DNA from: Candidatus Desantisbacteria bacterium CG2_30_40_21
Lineage (GTDB): Bacteria > UBA9089 > CG2-30-40-21
Length of the DNA: 6,382 nucleotides
Assembly: GCA_001873945.1 (NCBI GenBank)
Contig: MNYI01000248.1
Span: 1 to 6,382 of the forward strand
Direction of reading: 5' to 3'
In this document: piece by piece, positions 1 through 6,233 of the stretch
Numbering within the stretch: position 1 is the first letter of the stretch
Layout of the letters: every line of letters starts with the position of its first letter
Made by a program: the position numbers and the translations under genes
The notes under the pieces: model-generated
What the model was told of the DNA's origin: nothing
Database searches by the model: none
What the model saw: the letters and a program-made list of their open reading frames with translations, nothing else

Positions 1-151
1 CACAAAGGCACGAAGACACAAAAAGTTGATAAGTTGAATAGTTGATGGGTTGATAAGTGGATGAATTGATAGTAAATGGTTATGAATTATGGATCTATGT
101 TCCTTTAACCTATAAACTCATCAACCTATCAATTTATGTGTTCTCCGTGGT
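1..151. repeat. Composite palindromic intergenic repeat upstream of ftsH
   Basis: The left end (1-23) is a CACAAAGGCACGAAGACACA-type unit. The right end (about 135-151), read on the minus strand, is ACCACGGAGAACACATAA, a similar unit in opposite orientation. Between them lie GTTGAT-rich octamers on the left and their complement (ATCAACCTATCAA, 120-132) on the right. For example, 42-54 (TTGATGGGTTGAT) pairs with 120-132 at 12 of 13 positions. The whole stretch could fold as one long imperfect hairpin or cruciform. The left edge is cut by the window, so element limits and any flanking duplication cannot be seen. The same unit type recurs at 3095-3118 and 4516-4630. No coding potential is apparent. 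Confidence 0.65.
25..72 (+). repeat. Six degenerate 8-bp tandem repeats (GTTGATAA-like)
   Basis: Six consecutive octamers can be read in register: GTTGATAA, GTTGAATA, GTTGATGG, GTTGATAA, GTGGATGA, ATTGATAG. The first and fourth are identical. About 30 bp further on, the minus strand of roughly 103-134 reads AATTGATA, GGTTGATG, AGTTTATA, GGTTAAAG, the same 8-bp period in inverted orientation. The period is seen directly; any role is unknown. Confidence 0.7.
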
Positions 152-164
152 AAATTACTTTACC
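148..164 (+). promoter_or_regulatory. Candidate ftsH extended -10 overlapping a palindrome
   Basis: TG-G-TAAATT at 148-156 resembles a TGn extended -10 element, and it overlaps the perfect inverted repeat GGTAAA-TTAC-TTTACC (149-164). The -35 position (128-133, ATCAAT) is poor. A start site near 163 would give a ~40-nt leader for ftsH. The palindrome could be an operator or only a small hairpin. This is the best promoter candidate I see before ftsH, but it is weak. Confidence 0.25.
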
Positions 165-189
165 TGAGTAGTTGTTGCAAATGAGCAAA

Positions 190-196
190 AAGGAGG
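190..196 (+). promoter_or_regulatory. Ribosome binding site deciding the TTG start of ftsH
   Basis: AAGGAGG is a full Shine-Dalgarno, six bases before TTG at 203. It supports translation from this TTG, which gives an N-terminus that begins directly before the first membrane segment. The next in-frame ATG lies far inside the conserved protein. Confidence 0.85.
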
Positions 197-202
197 AAAT
201 AG

Positions 203-2086
203 TTGAATAAGGGTTTGAATTTAAGCATCTGGTTGATATTTTTGTTTCTTATCCTGCCGCTTGGGCTACAGTTTTTTGAGTCACCTCAAACGATTAAGCC
301 GGTAAGGTTGGGCTATTCGCAATTTTTAGAGTCAGTAAGACATGGCGATGTAAAGAGTGTAAAGATAATAGGGCAAGAAAATATTAAGGGCGAATTGATA
401 AAGGATAAGGCAATTATCCCATTTACAACATATATCCCCTATCAGGATAAAAATCTTATCCAATTATTAGAGGAATACGGTGTTGAATTTGGAGGGGATT
501 TGCCAACTGGAAACACATGGTGGATGGGATTACTCTGGTATATTGGCTCCCCGGTGTTATTCTGTCTCCTGCTCTGGGGTCTCTTCTATCGTCAGACACG
601 AATGCCGGGTGGAAGGGGGATAATGAACTTTGGTCAAAGCAGGGCAAGGTTTAATCTGCCCAAAGATAAAGATAAGGAAGCAAAGACTACCTTTGAGGAT
701 GTGGCTGGTGTAGATGAAGCCAAACAAGAACTTTCAGAGATAATTGAATTCTTAAAAGAGCCCAAGAAATTTCAAAAATTAGGAGCAAAGATACCCAAAG
801 GCGTTCTTCTCGTTGGTCCGCCTGGGACAGGTAAAACCTTGCTTGCCAAAGCAGTATCTGGAGAGGCAGATGTTGCCTTCCTGAGTATCAGCGGTTCTGA
901 CTTTGTAGAGATGTTTGTTGGTGTTGGGGCGTCTCGGGTCAGGGATTTGTTTGAACAAGCAAGAAAGTCTGCTTTATCTACAGGCAAGGGATGTATTGTT
1001 TTTATTGATGAAATTGATGCGGTTGGAAGACAAAGGGGTGCTGGACTTGGTGGTGGACATGATGAGAGAGAGCAAACCCTTAACCAACTCTTAGTGGAAA
1101 TGGATGGGTTTGATTCAAAAGAGGGGGTAATCCTTATTGCAGCCAGTAATCGACCGGATGTGCTTGACCCGGCTCTTCTCCGTACAGGGAGATTTGATCG
1201 CCTTATTGTGGTTGATGCCCCTGATTTAATTGGCAGGGAAGCCATTCTTAGGATACACCTGAGAGAAAAACCATTGGCTGATGATGTAGATGTTAAGCTC
1301 ATAGCCAGAAGAAGCCCTGGGTTTGTTGGCTCAGATATTGCAAATCTGGTAAATGAGGCTGCCCTCCTTGCATCCAGAAAAGATAAGGAAAAGATAGAAT
1401 TTGAAGATTTTGAGGATGCCATTGACCGGGTAATCGCTGGACCAGAGAGAAAATCCAGACTTCTCTCGGACAAGGAAAAACAGATAATTGCGTATCATGA
1501 ATCAGGCCATGCCCTTGTAGCCGAGATGATCCCTGATAGTGATCCAATCCATAAGATATCTATCCTTCCCAGAGGGATGAATGCCTTGGGCTATACACTC
1601 CAGATACCGCTTGAGGATAGATACTTGACCACAAAGTCAGAGATATTGCACAAGATGACCGTTCTGCTCGGCGGTAGAGCGGCAGAAATGCTTATCTTTA
1701 ATGAGGCATCAACCGGTGCTCAGAATGATATTGAACGGGCAACAGAGGCTGCTCATAAAATGGTTTGTGAATATGGAATGAGCGATGAATTGGGACCACT
1801 GACCTATGGTAGAAAGGATAGAGAGGTATTCCTTGGCAGGGATCTTTTTAAGGAAAAAAATTATGGCGAATTGGTTGCCTCTAAGATAGATACAGAAATA
1901 AAAAAGATAGTTGATGCCTGTTATCAATGTGCAAGAGAGATATTAGAAGAAAATAAAGAAAAATTAGATAAATTGACTTCTGCTTTAATAGAAAAAGAGG
2001 TGTTAGAGGCAGATGAGGTAAGGAGTATTCTGGGAACAAAGGAGAAATTACTTGCAACAATTCAGGATGTGCCAGTAGAAGGATAA
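203..2086 (+). CDS. ftsH: ATP-dependent zinc metalloprotease FtsH
   Basis: Membrane-anchored hexameric AAA+ protease that extracts and degrades misfolded membrane proteins and selected cytosolic regulators. The 627-aa length is normal for the family. Membrane helix 1 is about residues 8-23, an extracytoplasmic domain about 24-105, and helix 2 about 107-129. AAA+ features: Walker A GPPGTGKT (205-212), pore loop FVG (238-240), Walker B VFIDE (266-270), sensor Asn316, and arginine fingers R327 and R330 in LLRTGRFDR, where many homologues have Pro instead of T328. Peptidase features: zinc site HESGH (432-436) and the third ligand, probably D509 in QNDIERAT. Compared with E. coli FtsH there are about five extra residues (around 256-262, LSTGKG) just before Walker B. 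The start is TTG with a strong Shine-Dalgarno. No clear terminator follows. All catalytic residues are present, so it should be active. Confidence 0.98.
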   Translation: MNKGLNLSIWLIFLFLILPLGLQFFESPQTIKPVRLGYSQFLESVRHGDVKSVKIIGQENIKGELIKDKAIIPFTTYIPYQDKNLIQLLEEYGVEFGGDLPTGNTWWMGLLWYIGSPVLFCLLLWGLFYRQTRMPGGRGIMNFGQSRARFNLPKDKDKEAKTTFEDVAGVDEAKQELSEIIEFLKEPKKFQKLGAKIPKGVLLVGPPGTGKTLLAKAVSGEADVAFLSISGSDFVEMFVGVGASRVRDLFEQARKSALSTGKGCIVFIDEIDAVGRQRGAGLGGGHDEREQTLNQLLVEMDGFDSKEGVILIAASNRPDVLDPALLRTGRFDRLIVVDAPDLIGREAILRIHLREKPLADDVDVKLIARRSPGFVGSDIANLVNEAALLASRKDKEKIEFEDFEDAIDRVIAGPERKSRLLSDKEKQIIAYHESGHALVAEMIPDSDPIHKISILPRGMNALGYTLQIPLEDRYLTTKSEILHKMTVLLGGRAAEMLIFNEASTGAQNDIERATEAAHKMVCEYGMSDELGPLTYGRKDREVFLGRDLFKEKNYGELVASKIDTEIKKIVDACYQCAREILEENKEKLDKLTSALIEKEVLEADEVRSILGTKEKLLATIQDVPVEG

Positions 2087-2157
2087 ATGTATCGGGAAAA
2101 AGAGGAAGGAGACAGTTTATGTAACATTAATAGAAGACATCAGTTACAACAAAAATA

Positions 2158-2186
2158 TTGACAAAGCTATCATTTTATGTTAAAAT
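2158..2186 (+). promoter_or_regulatory. Rightward sigma70-type promoter in the convergent gap
   Basis: TTGACA (2158-2163), a 17-bp spacer, then TAAAAT (2181-2186), with TG at the extended -10 position (TGT before TAAAAT). It points into the 3' end of the minus-strand lipoprotein gene, so any transcript would be antisense to it. The -10 also forms the right arm of the AT-only inverted repeat ATTTTA-TGT-TAAAAT (2172-2186). The match is strong; whether it is used cannot be judged from sequence. Confidence 0.55.
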
Positions 2187-2193
2187 ATAATTT

Positions 2194-2283
2194 ATGGGAA
2201 GACAAGCAAGGAAACATCAATTTATCTCTCCATCAATATCTGCCTCTTTGAACACCTATACTGTGGTTTTGTGGCTGATATAA
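2194..2283 (+). other. Possible leaderless 29-codon ORF or gene remnant
   Basis: An ATG at 2194 lies about 7 bases after the -10 of the 2158-2186 promoter, so a transcript would start at or next to the ATG, with no Shine-Dalgarno. The peptide starts MGRQARKH and stops at TAA 2281-2283; its second part is antisense to the lipoprotein gene. The first eight residues resemble the beginning of some IS200-like/REP-associated Y1 transposases (M-x-R-Q-A-R-K pattern), but nothing after that does. It may be a truncated transposase start or chance. I would not call it a gene without expression data. Confidence 0.2.
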
Positions 2284-3457
2284 AATTACTTGACGGCTCA
2301 TTACACAGGTTTTCAAAGAGTTCCATATCACAGAGAGGTATCTTTTCTTCATCTTCGACAGGGTATTCCTTAATCTTAGAAATATCATATTTTTTATCCC
2401 ACAACAGGTTACCTGTCTTTGCCTCAAAAAAGCAGAACCTTATCTTTAATACCACCTTACGGATAATACTTGGAACATCATAATAAATATATCGCCTTTC
2501 CTCTTCTGAATAACGGCTTTTACTTGTTAGCATTTTTGTTCTGCTATCATTAAATTCTATTATCTCAAGGACAAATACCCCCTGAATATCAGAATCATTG
2601 CACAGGTCTATCACTGCCTCATTATTTTGCAGAAAAATTGATAAGGGTTTATCCTTTGCCAAAGGGGATCCCTCATTTATTGCCTGTAATATCTCTTCAT
2701 CGATATAAAATGAACTTTCCTCTTGTATCTTTTCCTTAAATGCCTCAACAATCATCGATGTTATTGCCTCTGCCTTTTCATCTGATAATGCGGGATGCGT
2801 GGCCATTTCCCATTGGCAAGGGGCAGGAGTAGCTATTAAATTCCCCTTTGTATCTTGCAAAGGCATGGATCTTTTATCTGGCAACAAGACAAATATCCCT
2901 ACACGGTTTATACCATCTACGGTCAATACAGGAGTAAGTTTTTTCTTTATCTCCACCCTTTTGGACAATATCTTTTTCGAGGCAGAAAATGTTCCTGTTA
3001 CAGGCATAATGTGCGATTGCCCCAGCTCTTCCATGAAAGCCTTAAGATTTTGATAACAAATATTGTTATCAGGTGAGTTGGGAATTGACTTTTTCCGTTG
3101 TGTCTCTGTGCCTTTATGCCCTCCTACTTCCCCTACCCTCTCTACCTCTGCACCTTTAATGGAAATGTCTACCGCTTTTTCATAAAGCCGTTTTGCAGCC
3201 TCATTATCCCCAAAATACTCATAAACCACACCAAGATTATTACAAACAAACATGTTATCAGGACTATTCTTCATGGCTTTTTCAAGATGAAACTTAGCAT
3301 CATGCCAGAGTTCCATTGTTATACATCTGGTTCCATATTGACTGTTTTCCACTGCAATCATAGAATGTATGCCTGTGCAGCCAATTGTAATATTTATAAG
3401 CACTATTAGCAGAATAATATTCTGTATCTGCGTTCTAATCTTTCTTCCTTTCCCCAT
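2222..3457 (-). CDS. TPR-containing lipoprotein of unknown function
   Basis: Not recognised as a named family. With the ATG at 3457 the product is 411 aa and starts MGKGRKIRTQ, followed by a hydrophobic stretch (about 13-25) and TIGC, so Cys27 is a likely lipidation site. A TTG at 3502 would add 15 residues before this signal peptide and has no evident Shine-Dalgarno; a purine-rich AAAGGGAG precedes the ATG. TPR-like helices span about 42-103, and NSPDN at 64-68 recurs at 127-131. Residues about 104-124 are a low-complexity, repeat-derived linker. The C-terminal part (about 180-360) shows a strand/helix pattern (RVGIFVLLP, FYIDEEIL, GVFVLEII, RFCFFEAKTGNLLW) like CsgG/LpoB/GNA1162-type envelope lipoproteins; this likeness is an inference. 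It lies 41 bp after era on the same strand and is probably co-transcribed with it. Confidence 0.75.
   Translation of the reverse strand: MGKGRKIRTQIQNIILLIVLINITIGCTGIHSMIAVENSQYGTRCITMELWHDAKFHLEKAMKNSPDNMFVCNNLGVVYEYFGDNEAAKRLYEKAVDISIKGAEVERVGEVGGHKGTETQRKKSIPNSPDNNICYQNLKAFMEELGQSHIMPVTGTFSASKKILSKRVEIKKKLTPVLTVDGINRVGIFVLLPDKRSMPLQDTKGNLIATPAPCQWEMATHPALSDEKAEAITSMIVEAFKEKIQEESSFYIDEEILQAINEGSPLAKDKPLSIFLQNNEAVIDLCNDSDIQGVFVLEIIEFNDSRTKMLTSKSRYSEEERRYIYYDVPSIIRKVVLKIRFCFFEAKTGNLLWDKKYDISKIKEYPVEDEEKIPLCDMELFENLCNEPSSNFISATKPQYRCSKRQILMER
3095..3118 (-). repeat. CACAAAG-family repeat unit inside the lipoprotein gene
   Basis: The coding strand reads CATAAAGGCACAGAGACACA and on, matching the unit at positions 1-22 at 18 of 22 bases. 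It is translated as GHKGTETQR. The upstream coding stretch (to about 3150) is unusually purine-rich (AEVERVGEVGG). The two NSPDN motifs of the TPR region are 63 residues apart where one TPR period is 34, so about 29 residues look inserted here. Confidence 0.6.
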
Positions 3458-3498
3458 TTTCTCCCTTTCCACTTTATTACACATCTGAGTAGTTATAC

Positions 3499-4389
3499 TC
3501 AACCCCGCTCATACCCAAATTCCTTCAGAGCATTTGACGACTTGTGCCAATTTTTCCTTGTTTTAACCCAAAGTTCAAGATACACTTCCCTGCCAATCAA
3601 TGCCTCAATATCTGCTCGTGCCTCAACAGCTACTTTTTTTAAGTCCAATCCATTCTTGCCAATAATGATTCCCTCCTGAGATTCTCTTTCAACATAGATT
3701 ATTGCGCAAATAAAATCCTTTGGCTTTCTTTCCTTGAATTCTTCAATAACTACAGCCGTAGAATAGGGTAATTCCTCTCTGTAATACTTAAATATTTTTT
3801 CTCTGATGATCTCAGAAGCGAAGAATCGTTCAGGCTGGTCTGTAAGCATATCTGGCGGATAAAGGGGTTCACCCTCTGGCAATGAGGTCTTTATTGCCAT
3901 TAACAAGCTATCAATCCCTTTAAGCTTTAAGGCAGAAATAGGAATTATCTCCTGAAAAATATTCATTGATGCATAAGTTTCAATTAATGGGAACAAACTA
4001 TCCTTTTGAATAGTATCAATCTTATTAATAACCAGAAAGCTGGGTTTATGATAGGTTGTCAGCCGTTCAATAATCTTTGTCTCTATCCTCTGTGGCATGG
4101 CAGGTTCAACCATAAAAATGATGGTATCTGATTCTTCTAAAACACGATACGCACACTTAATCATGTTCTGATGAAGCTGGTAATGAGGCTCTAATATTCC
4201 TGGTGTATCCAAAAAGATTATCTGACAATCTTTTTGCGTCAGCACGCCCATGATGCGGTTTCTTGTAGTCTGGGGTTTTTTAGTAACAATAGCTAACTTT
4301 TCCCCAAGAAAGGCATTTAATAATGTAGACTTACCTACATTTGGCCGTCCGATTATACCAGCGTATCCTGAATGATTTTTTTTGGTCAT
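3499..4389 (-). CDS. era: GTPase Era, ribosome maturation factor
   Basis: Essential GTPase that binds the 3' end of 16S rRNA and acts in late 30S assembly. In the 296-aa product the GTPase motifs are G1 GRPNVGKS (14-21), G2 within PQTTRNR (39-45), G3 DTPG (61-64), G4 NKID (122-125) and G5 SAL (152-154). The C-terminal KH domain carries GKNG (244-247) in QEGIIIGKNG, and the tail has the usual VKTRKNW. The length is close to E. coli Era (301 aa). I chose ATG 4389 because GGAG (4396-4399) lies six bases upstream. An in-frame ATG at 4404 would add MMEKI but lacks a Shine-Dalgarno. It has its own promoter and probably leads a two-gene transcript with the downstream lipoprotein gene. A small palindrome, TGAGTA-GTTA-TACTCA (3486-3501), covers the stop codon. 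Confidence 0.97.
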   Translation of the reverse strand: MTKKNHSGYAGIIGRPNVGKSTLLNAFLGEKLAIVTKKPQTTRNRIMGVLTQKDCQIIFLDTPGILEPHYQLHQNMIKCAYRVLEESDTIIFMVEPAMPQRIETKIIERLTTYHKPSFLVINKIDTIQKDSLFPLIETYASMNIFQEIIPISALKLKGIDSLLMAIKTSLPEGEPLYPPDMLTDQPERFFASEIIREKIFKYYREELPYSTAVVIEEFKERKPKDFICAIIYVERESQEGIIIGKNGLDLKKVAVEARADIEALIGREVYLELWVKTRKNWHKSSNALKEFGYERG

Positions 4390-4436
4390 AATTTTCTCCA
4401 TCATACACTCAGTGATGTCATACTGCTACAATGATA

Positions 4437-4465
4437 AGTATAACACCAATCAATGATATTGTCAA
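4437..4465 (-). promoter_or_regulatory. era promoter, near-consensus sigma70 type
   Basis: On the minus strand: TTGACA (4465-4460), 17-bp spacer, TATACT (4442-4437), with an extended -10 TGT directly before TATACT. The start site is expected near 4430, giving an untranslated leader of about 40 nt to ATG 4389. It lies only seven bases past the inferred ancestral trpE stop (4473-4475). Confidence 0.8.
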
Positions 4466-4472
4466 TAAAAAT

Positions 4473-4484
4473 TCAGTGTTCGTA
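4473..4484 (-). other. Inferred ancestral last codons and stop of trpE
   Basis: Reading leftward from the distal direct repeat GAGGAATTG (4493-4485) in the trpE frame gives TAC GAA CAC TGA, i.e. YEH and stop. The proximal copy of GAGGAATTG (4664-4656) encodes E-E-L near the end of present-day trpE. Joining the two copies gives TrpE ending AEELYEH, a natural family end. This is a reconstruction; the stretch is not translated with trpE today. Confidence 0.65.
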
Positions 4485-4664
4485 CAATTCCTCGAGCTGT
4501 GCAATCGAGTTTTTTTAACACAGAGAACGCAAAGATTACGCAAATATTTCTTCTCGCAAAGCCACAGAGATCACAAAGATATATGAGATTTTTCTTCTTT
4601 TCTATCCTTTGTGTTCTTTGTGTCTTTGCGTGATTAATTCCGATTGCACAGGTCGCAATTCCTC
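4485..4664. mobile_element. MITE-like element with 9-bp target-site duplication in the trpE 3' end
   Basis: Direct repeats CAATTCCTC lie at 4485-4493 and 4656-4664. Directly inside are inverted repeats: CTGTGCAATCG (4497-4507) and CGATTGCACAG (4641-4651), perfect over 11 bp. They extend to 13 of 14 bp with GAG (4494-4496) and GTC (4652-4654); one extra G (4655) separates the right end from its direct repeat. The body (~162 bp between direct repeats) carries CACAGAG/CGCAAAG units in both orientations and has no transposase ORF. It supplies the last 17 codons and the stop of trpE. Nine-bp duplications are known from several DDE transposon families, but the mobilising transposase cannot be named here. 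Confidence 0.75.
4555..4630. repeat. Long imperfect hairpin within the element
   Basis: 4555-4580 (CGCAAAGCCACAGAGATCAC and on) pairs with 4604-4630 (ATCCTTTGTGTTCTTTGTGT and on). About 21 of the first 24 positions match, around a 23-base loop. The right arm is the end of the trpE coding region. No T-run follows in the minus direction, so it is not a classical intrinsic terminator, though such a stem at an mRNA 3' end could still stabilise the trpE transcript. Confidence 0.65.
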
Positions 4665-6128
4665 AGCAATTGCCACAGCCTTAAGCATCCCTTTTGCCTT
4701 ATTGATCGTCTCTTCGTATTCCTTTTCAGGTTGAGAATCAGCTACAATTCCTGCACCAGCCTGAATGAAAACCTTTCCCTCAGACATTACCATGGTTCGG
4801 ATAGTGATACAGGTATCCATGTTTCCTGAAAAGCTAAAATATCCAACACAACCAGCATACGCCCCCCTTTTGGACATTTCAAGCTCATCGATTATTTCCA
4901 TGGCTCGCACCTTAGGGGCACCAGTAACTGTTCCTGCCGGGAAACAAGCTCGCAGGGCATCAAGGTAATTCTTGTCCTGCATCAGTTTTCCTTTTACTGA
5001 AGTAACCATATGCATTACATGAGAATATCTCTCAATAATTTCAAACTCTGGCAGGGTAATACTGCTGTATTCACAAACCCGACCAATATCATTTCTCCCA
5101 AGATCAACCAGCATTACATGCTCTGCTAATTCCTTTGGATCAGATAAAAGGTCTTTTTCGTAAGCCTCATCCTCTTGCTTAGTTCCCCCCCTTGGTCTTG
5201 TACCAGCAATAGGTCTTGCCTCTACGCTCCCATCTTCCACGCTGACTAAAAGTTCAGGCGAAGACCCAATTAAGGATAATTCACCAAATTTAAGCAGAAA
5301 CATATATGGAGACGGATTTACCCATCGCAAGGCTCGATACAGACTTAAGGCATCAGCCTTAACAGCCGTTGAAAACCTCTGAGAAAGCACCACCTGAAAT
5401 ACATCCCCAGAGGCAATATATTCCTTTGCCCTTAATACATTGTCAACAAACTCATGTTTAGTAACATTGGATTGAATATCTATCTCTGGGATAATATCAC
5501 CTACAGGGAATATTTCATTTTTAGCAGGTAATGGCTGTTTCAATTTCTCAATTATTGCTGCTATTTTCTCCATTGCCTCTTGATATGCTTTTTCAATATT
5601 ATCATCCCTTAACCAGACATTGGCAATAACCTTAATGGTATGCCTCACATGGTCAAAAACAAGCATTGTATCAGTAATGACAAATAACACATCCGGCAAG
5701 CCGATTTCATCAAGGTTTGCATCTGGAATATTTTCAATGCATCGCACATAATCATACCCAATATAACCTACAGCACCACCAAAAAATCCTGGAAGTTCTG
5801 CAACCCTTGCCGGATGAAATTCATTCATAAATCCCAATAAGTGCATCAAGGGGTCAACACCATTGAACCTTTCAACCATCCCATCCCTGATGACCTCTAC
5901 CACATCACCCTTACCCCGAAAGATAATAAATGGGTTGCTTCCCAGAAAGGAATATCTCCCCAGATTCTCACCACCCTCAACACTTTCCAATAAGTAGGCA
6001 TACTCTGCATTCATGGCTATCTTCTGAAAGGCAGAAACAGGCGTTTCCATATCAGCCAGAATTTCCTTGTACACAGGTATAAGATTTGCACCCTCTTCTG
6101 CTTTTTGCTTGAAGCTTTGATAATCCAT
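4602..6128 (-). CDS. trpE: Anthranilate synthase component I
   Basis: Converts chorismate to anthranilate, the first committed step of tryptophan synthesis, with ammonia normally delivered by TrpG. The 508-aa product has the tryptophan feedback site LLES (46-49) with NPSPYMF (271-277), suggesting feedback inhibition. The chorismate-binding domain shows PIAGTRPRG (306-314), EHVMLVDLGRNDIGRV (336-351), SHVMH (369-373), FPAGTVTGAPK (396-406) and the Mg-binding region GAGIVADSQPEKEYEET (458-474). I chose ATG 6128 because AGGAG (6136-6140) lies seven bases upstream; an in-frame ATG at 6203 lies upstream of the promoter -35 and is rejected. The last 17 residues (RPVQSELITQRHKEHKG) are outside the conserved family and are encoded by the inserted repeat element. 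No trpG or other trp gene adjoins it in this window. Confidence 0.97.
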   Translation of the reverse strand: MDYQSFKQKAEEGANLIPVYKEILADMETPVSAFQKIAMNAEYAYLLESVEGGENLGRYSFLGSNPFIIFRGKGDVVEVIRDGMVERFNGVDPLMHLLGFMNEFHPARVAELPGFFGGAVGYIGYDYVRCIENIPDANLDEIGLPDVLFVITDTMLVFDHVRHTIKVIANVWLRDDNIEKAYQEAMEKIAAIIEKLKQPLPAKNEIFPVGDIIPEIDIQSNVTKHEFVDNVLRAKEYIASGDVFQVVLSQRFSTAVKADALSLYRALRWVNPSPYMFLLKFGELSLIGSSPELLVSVEDGSVEARPIAGTRPRGGTKQEDEAYEKDLLSDPKELAEHVMLVDLGRNDIGRVCEYSSITLPEFEIIERYSHVMHMVTSVKGKLMQDKNYLDALRACFPAGTVTGAPKVRAMEIIDELEMSKRGAYAGCVGYFSFSGNMDTCITIRTMVMSEGKVFIQAGAGIVADSQPEKEYEETINKAKGMLKAVAIAEELRPVQSELITQRHKEHKG

Positions 6129-6170
6129 GAGTTTTCTCCTTTTGTAATTATTAAATAAATCCCAAATACT

Positions 6171-6199
6171 ATTATAGCACTTAATGGAGTAAAATTCAA
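6171..6199 (-). promoter_or_regulatory. trpE promoter, near-consensus sigma70 type
   Basis: On the minus strand: TTGAAT (6199-6194), 17-bp spacer, TATAAT (6176-6171), with extended -10 TGC before TATAAT. Start of transcription is expected near 6164, leaving about 36 nt before the ATG. That leader is too short for a leader-peptide attenuator or a T-box, so tryptophan control would have to act at the promoter or through enzyme feedback. Confidence 0.8.
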
Positions 6200-6233
6200 G
6201 CATTTAATTGCGGATGCCGTGCCAAAAAAACAA

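Noticed and set aside
1..151. CRISPR array
   Set aside because: Repeats are 8-bp units without spacers of uniform length, arranged as a palindrome.
164..173. CTGAGTAGTT shared with 3485-3494
   Set aside because: About twenty 10-base matches are expected by chance in a window of this size, and the flanks do not extend the match.
772..1473. Long antisense reading frame over ftsH
   Set aside because: Shadow of the conserved ftsH frame, with no ribosome site and no recognisable protein.
2087..2161. 24-codon ORF starting at the base after the ftsH stop (MYREKEEGDS...), and an ATG-TAA after GGAAGGAG near 2106-2124
   Set aside because: No recognisable protein and too short to judge; probably chance, though a lost downstream gene start cannot be excluded.
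3052..3070. Perfect 8-bp inverted repeat GATAACAA-ATA-TTGTTATC in the lipoprotein gene
   Set aside because: It lies in coding sequence (DNNICYQ) with AT-rich codons and no regulatory context; it may be chance.
3458..3502. Lipoprotein gene starting at TTG 3502
   Set aside because: It would put 15 polar residues before a clean lipoprotein signal peptide and lacks a Shine-Dalgarno; ATG 3457 fits better.
4491..4516. Intrinsic terminator on the plus strand (CTCGA...TCGAG then seven T)
   Set aside because: The stem is only 5 bp and no plus-strand gene ends nearby; it arises from the junction of the direct repeat and the element end.
6129..6203. Longer trpE reading frame starting MLEFYSIKC at 6203
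   Set aside because: It begins upstream of the promoter -35/-10, has no Shine-Dalgarno, and the added residues are unlike TrpE; ATG 6128 has AGGAG at correct spacing.
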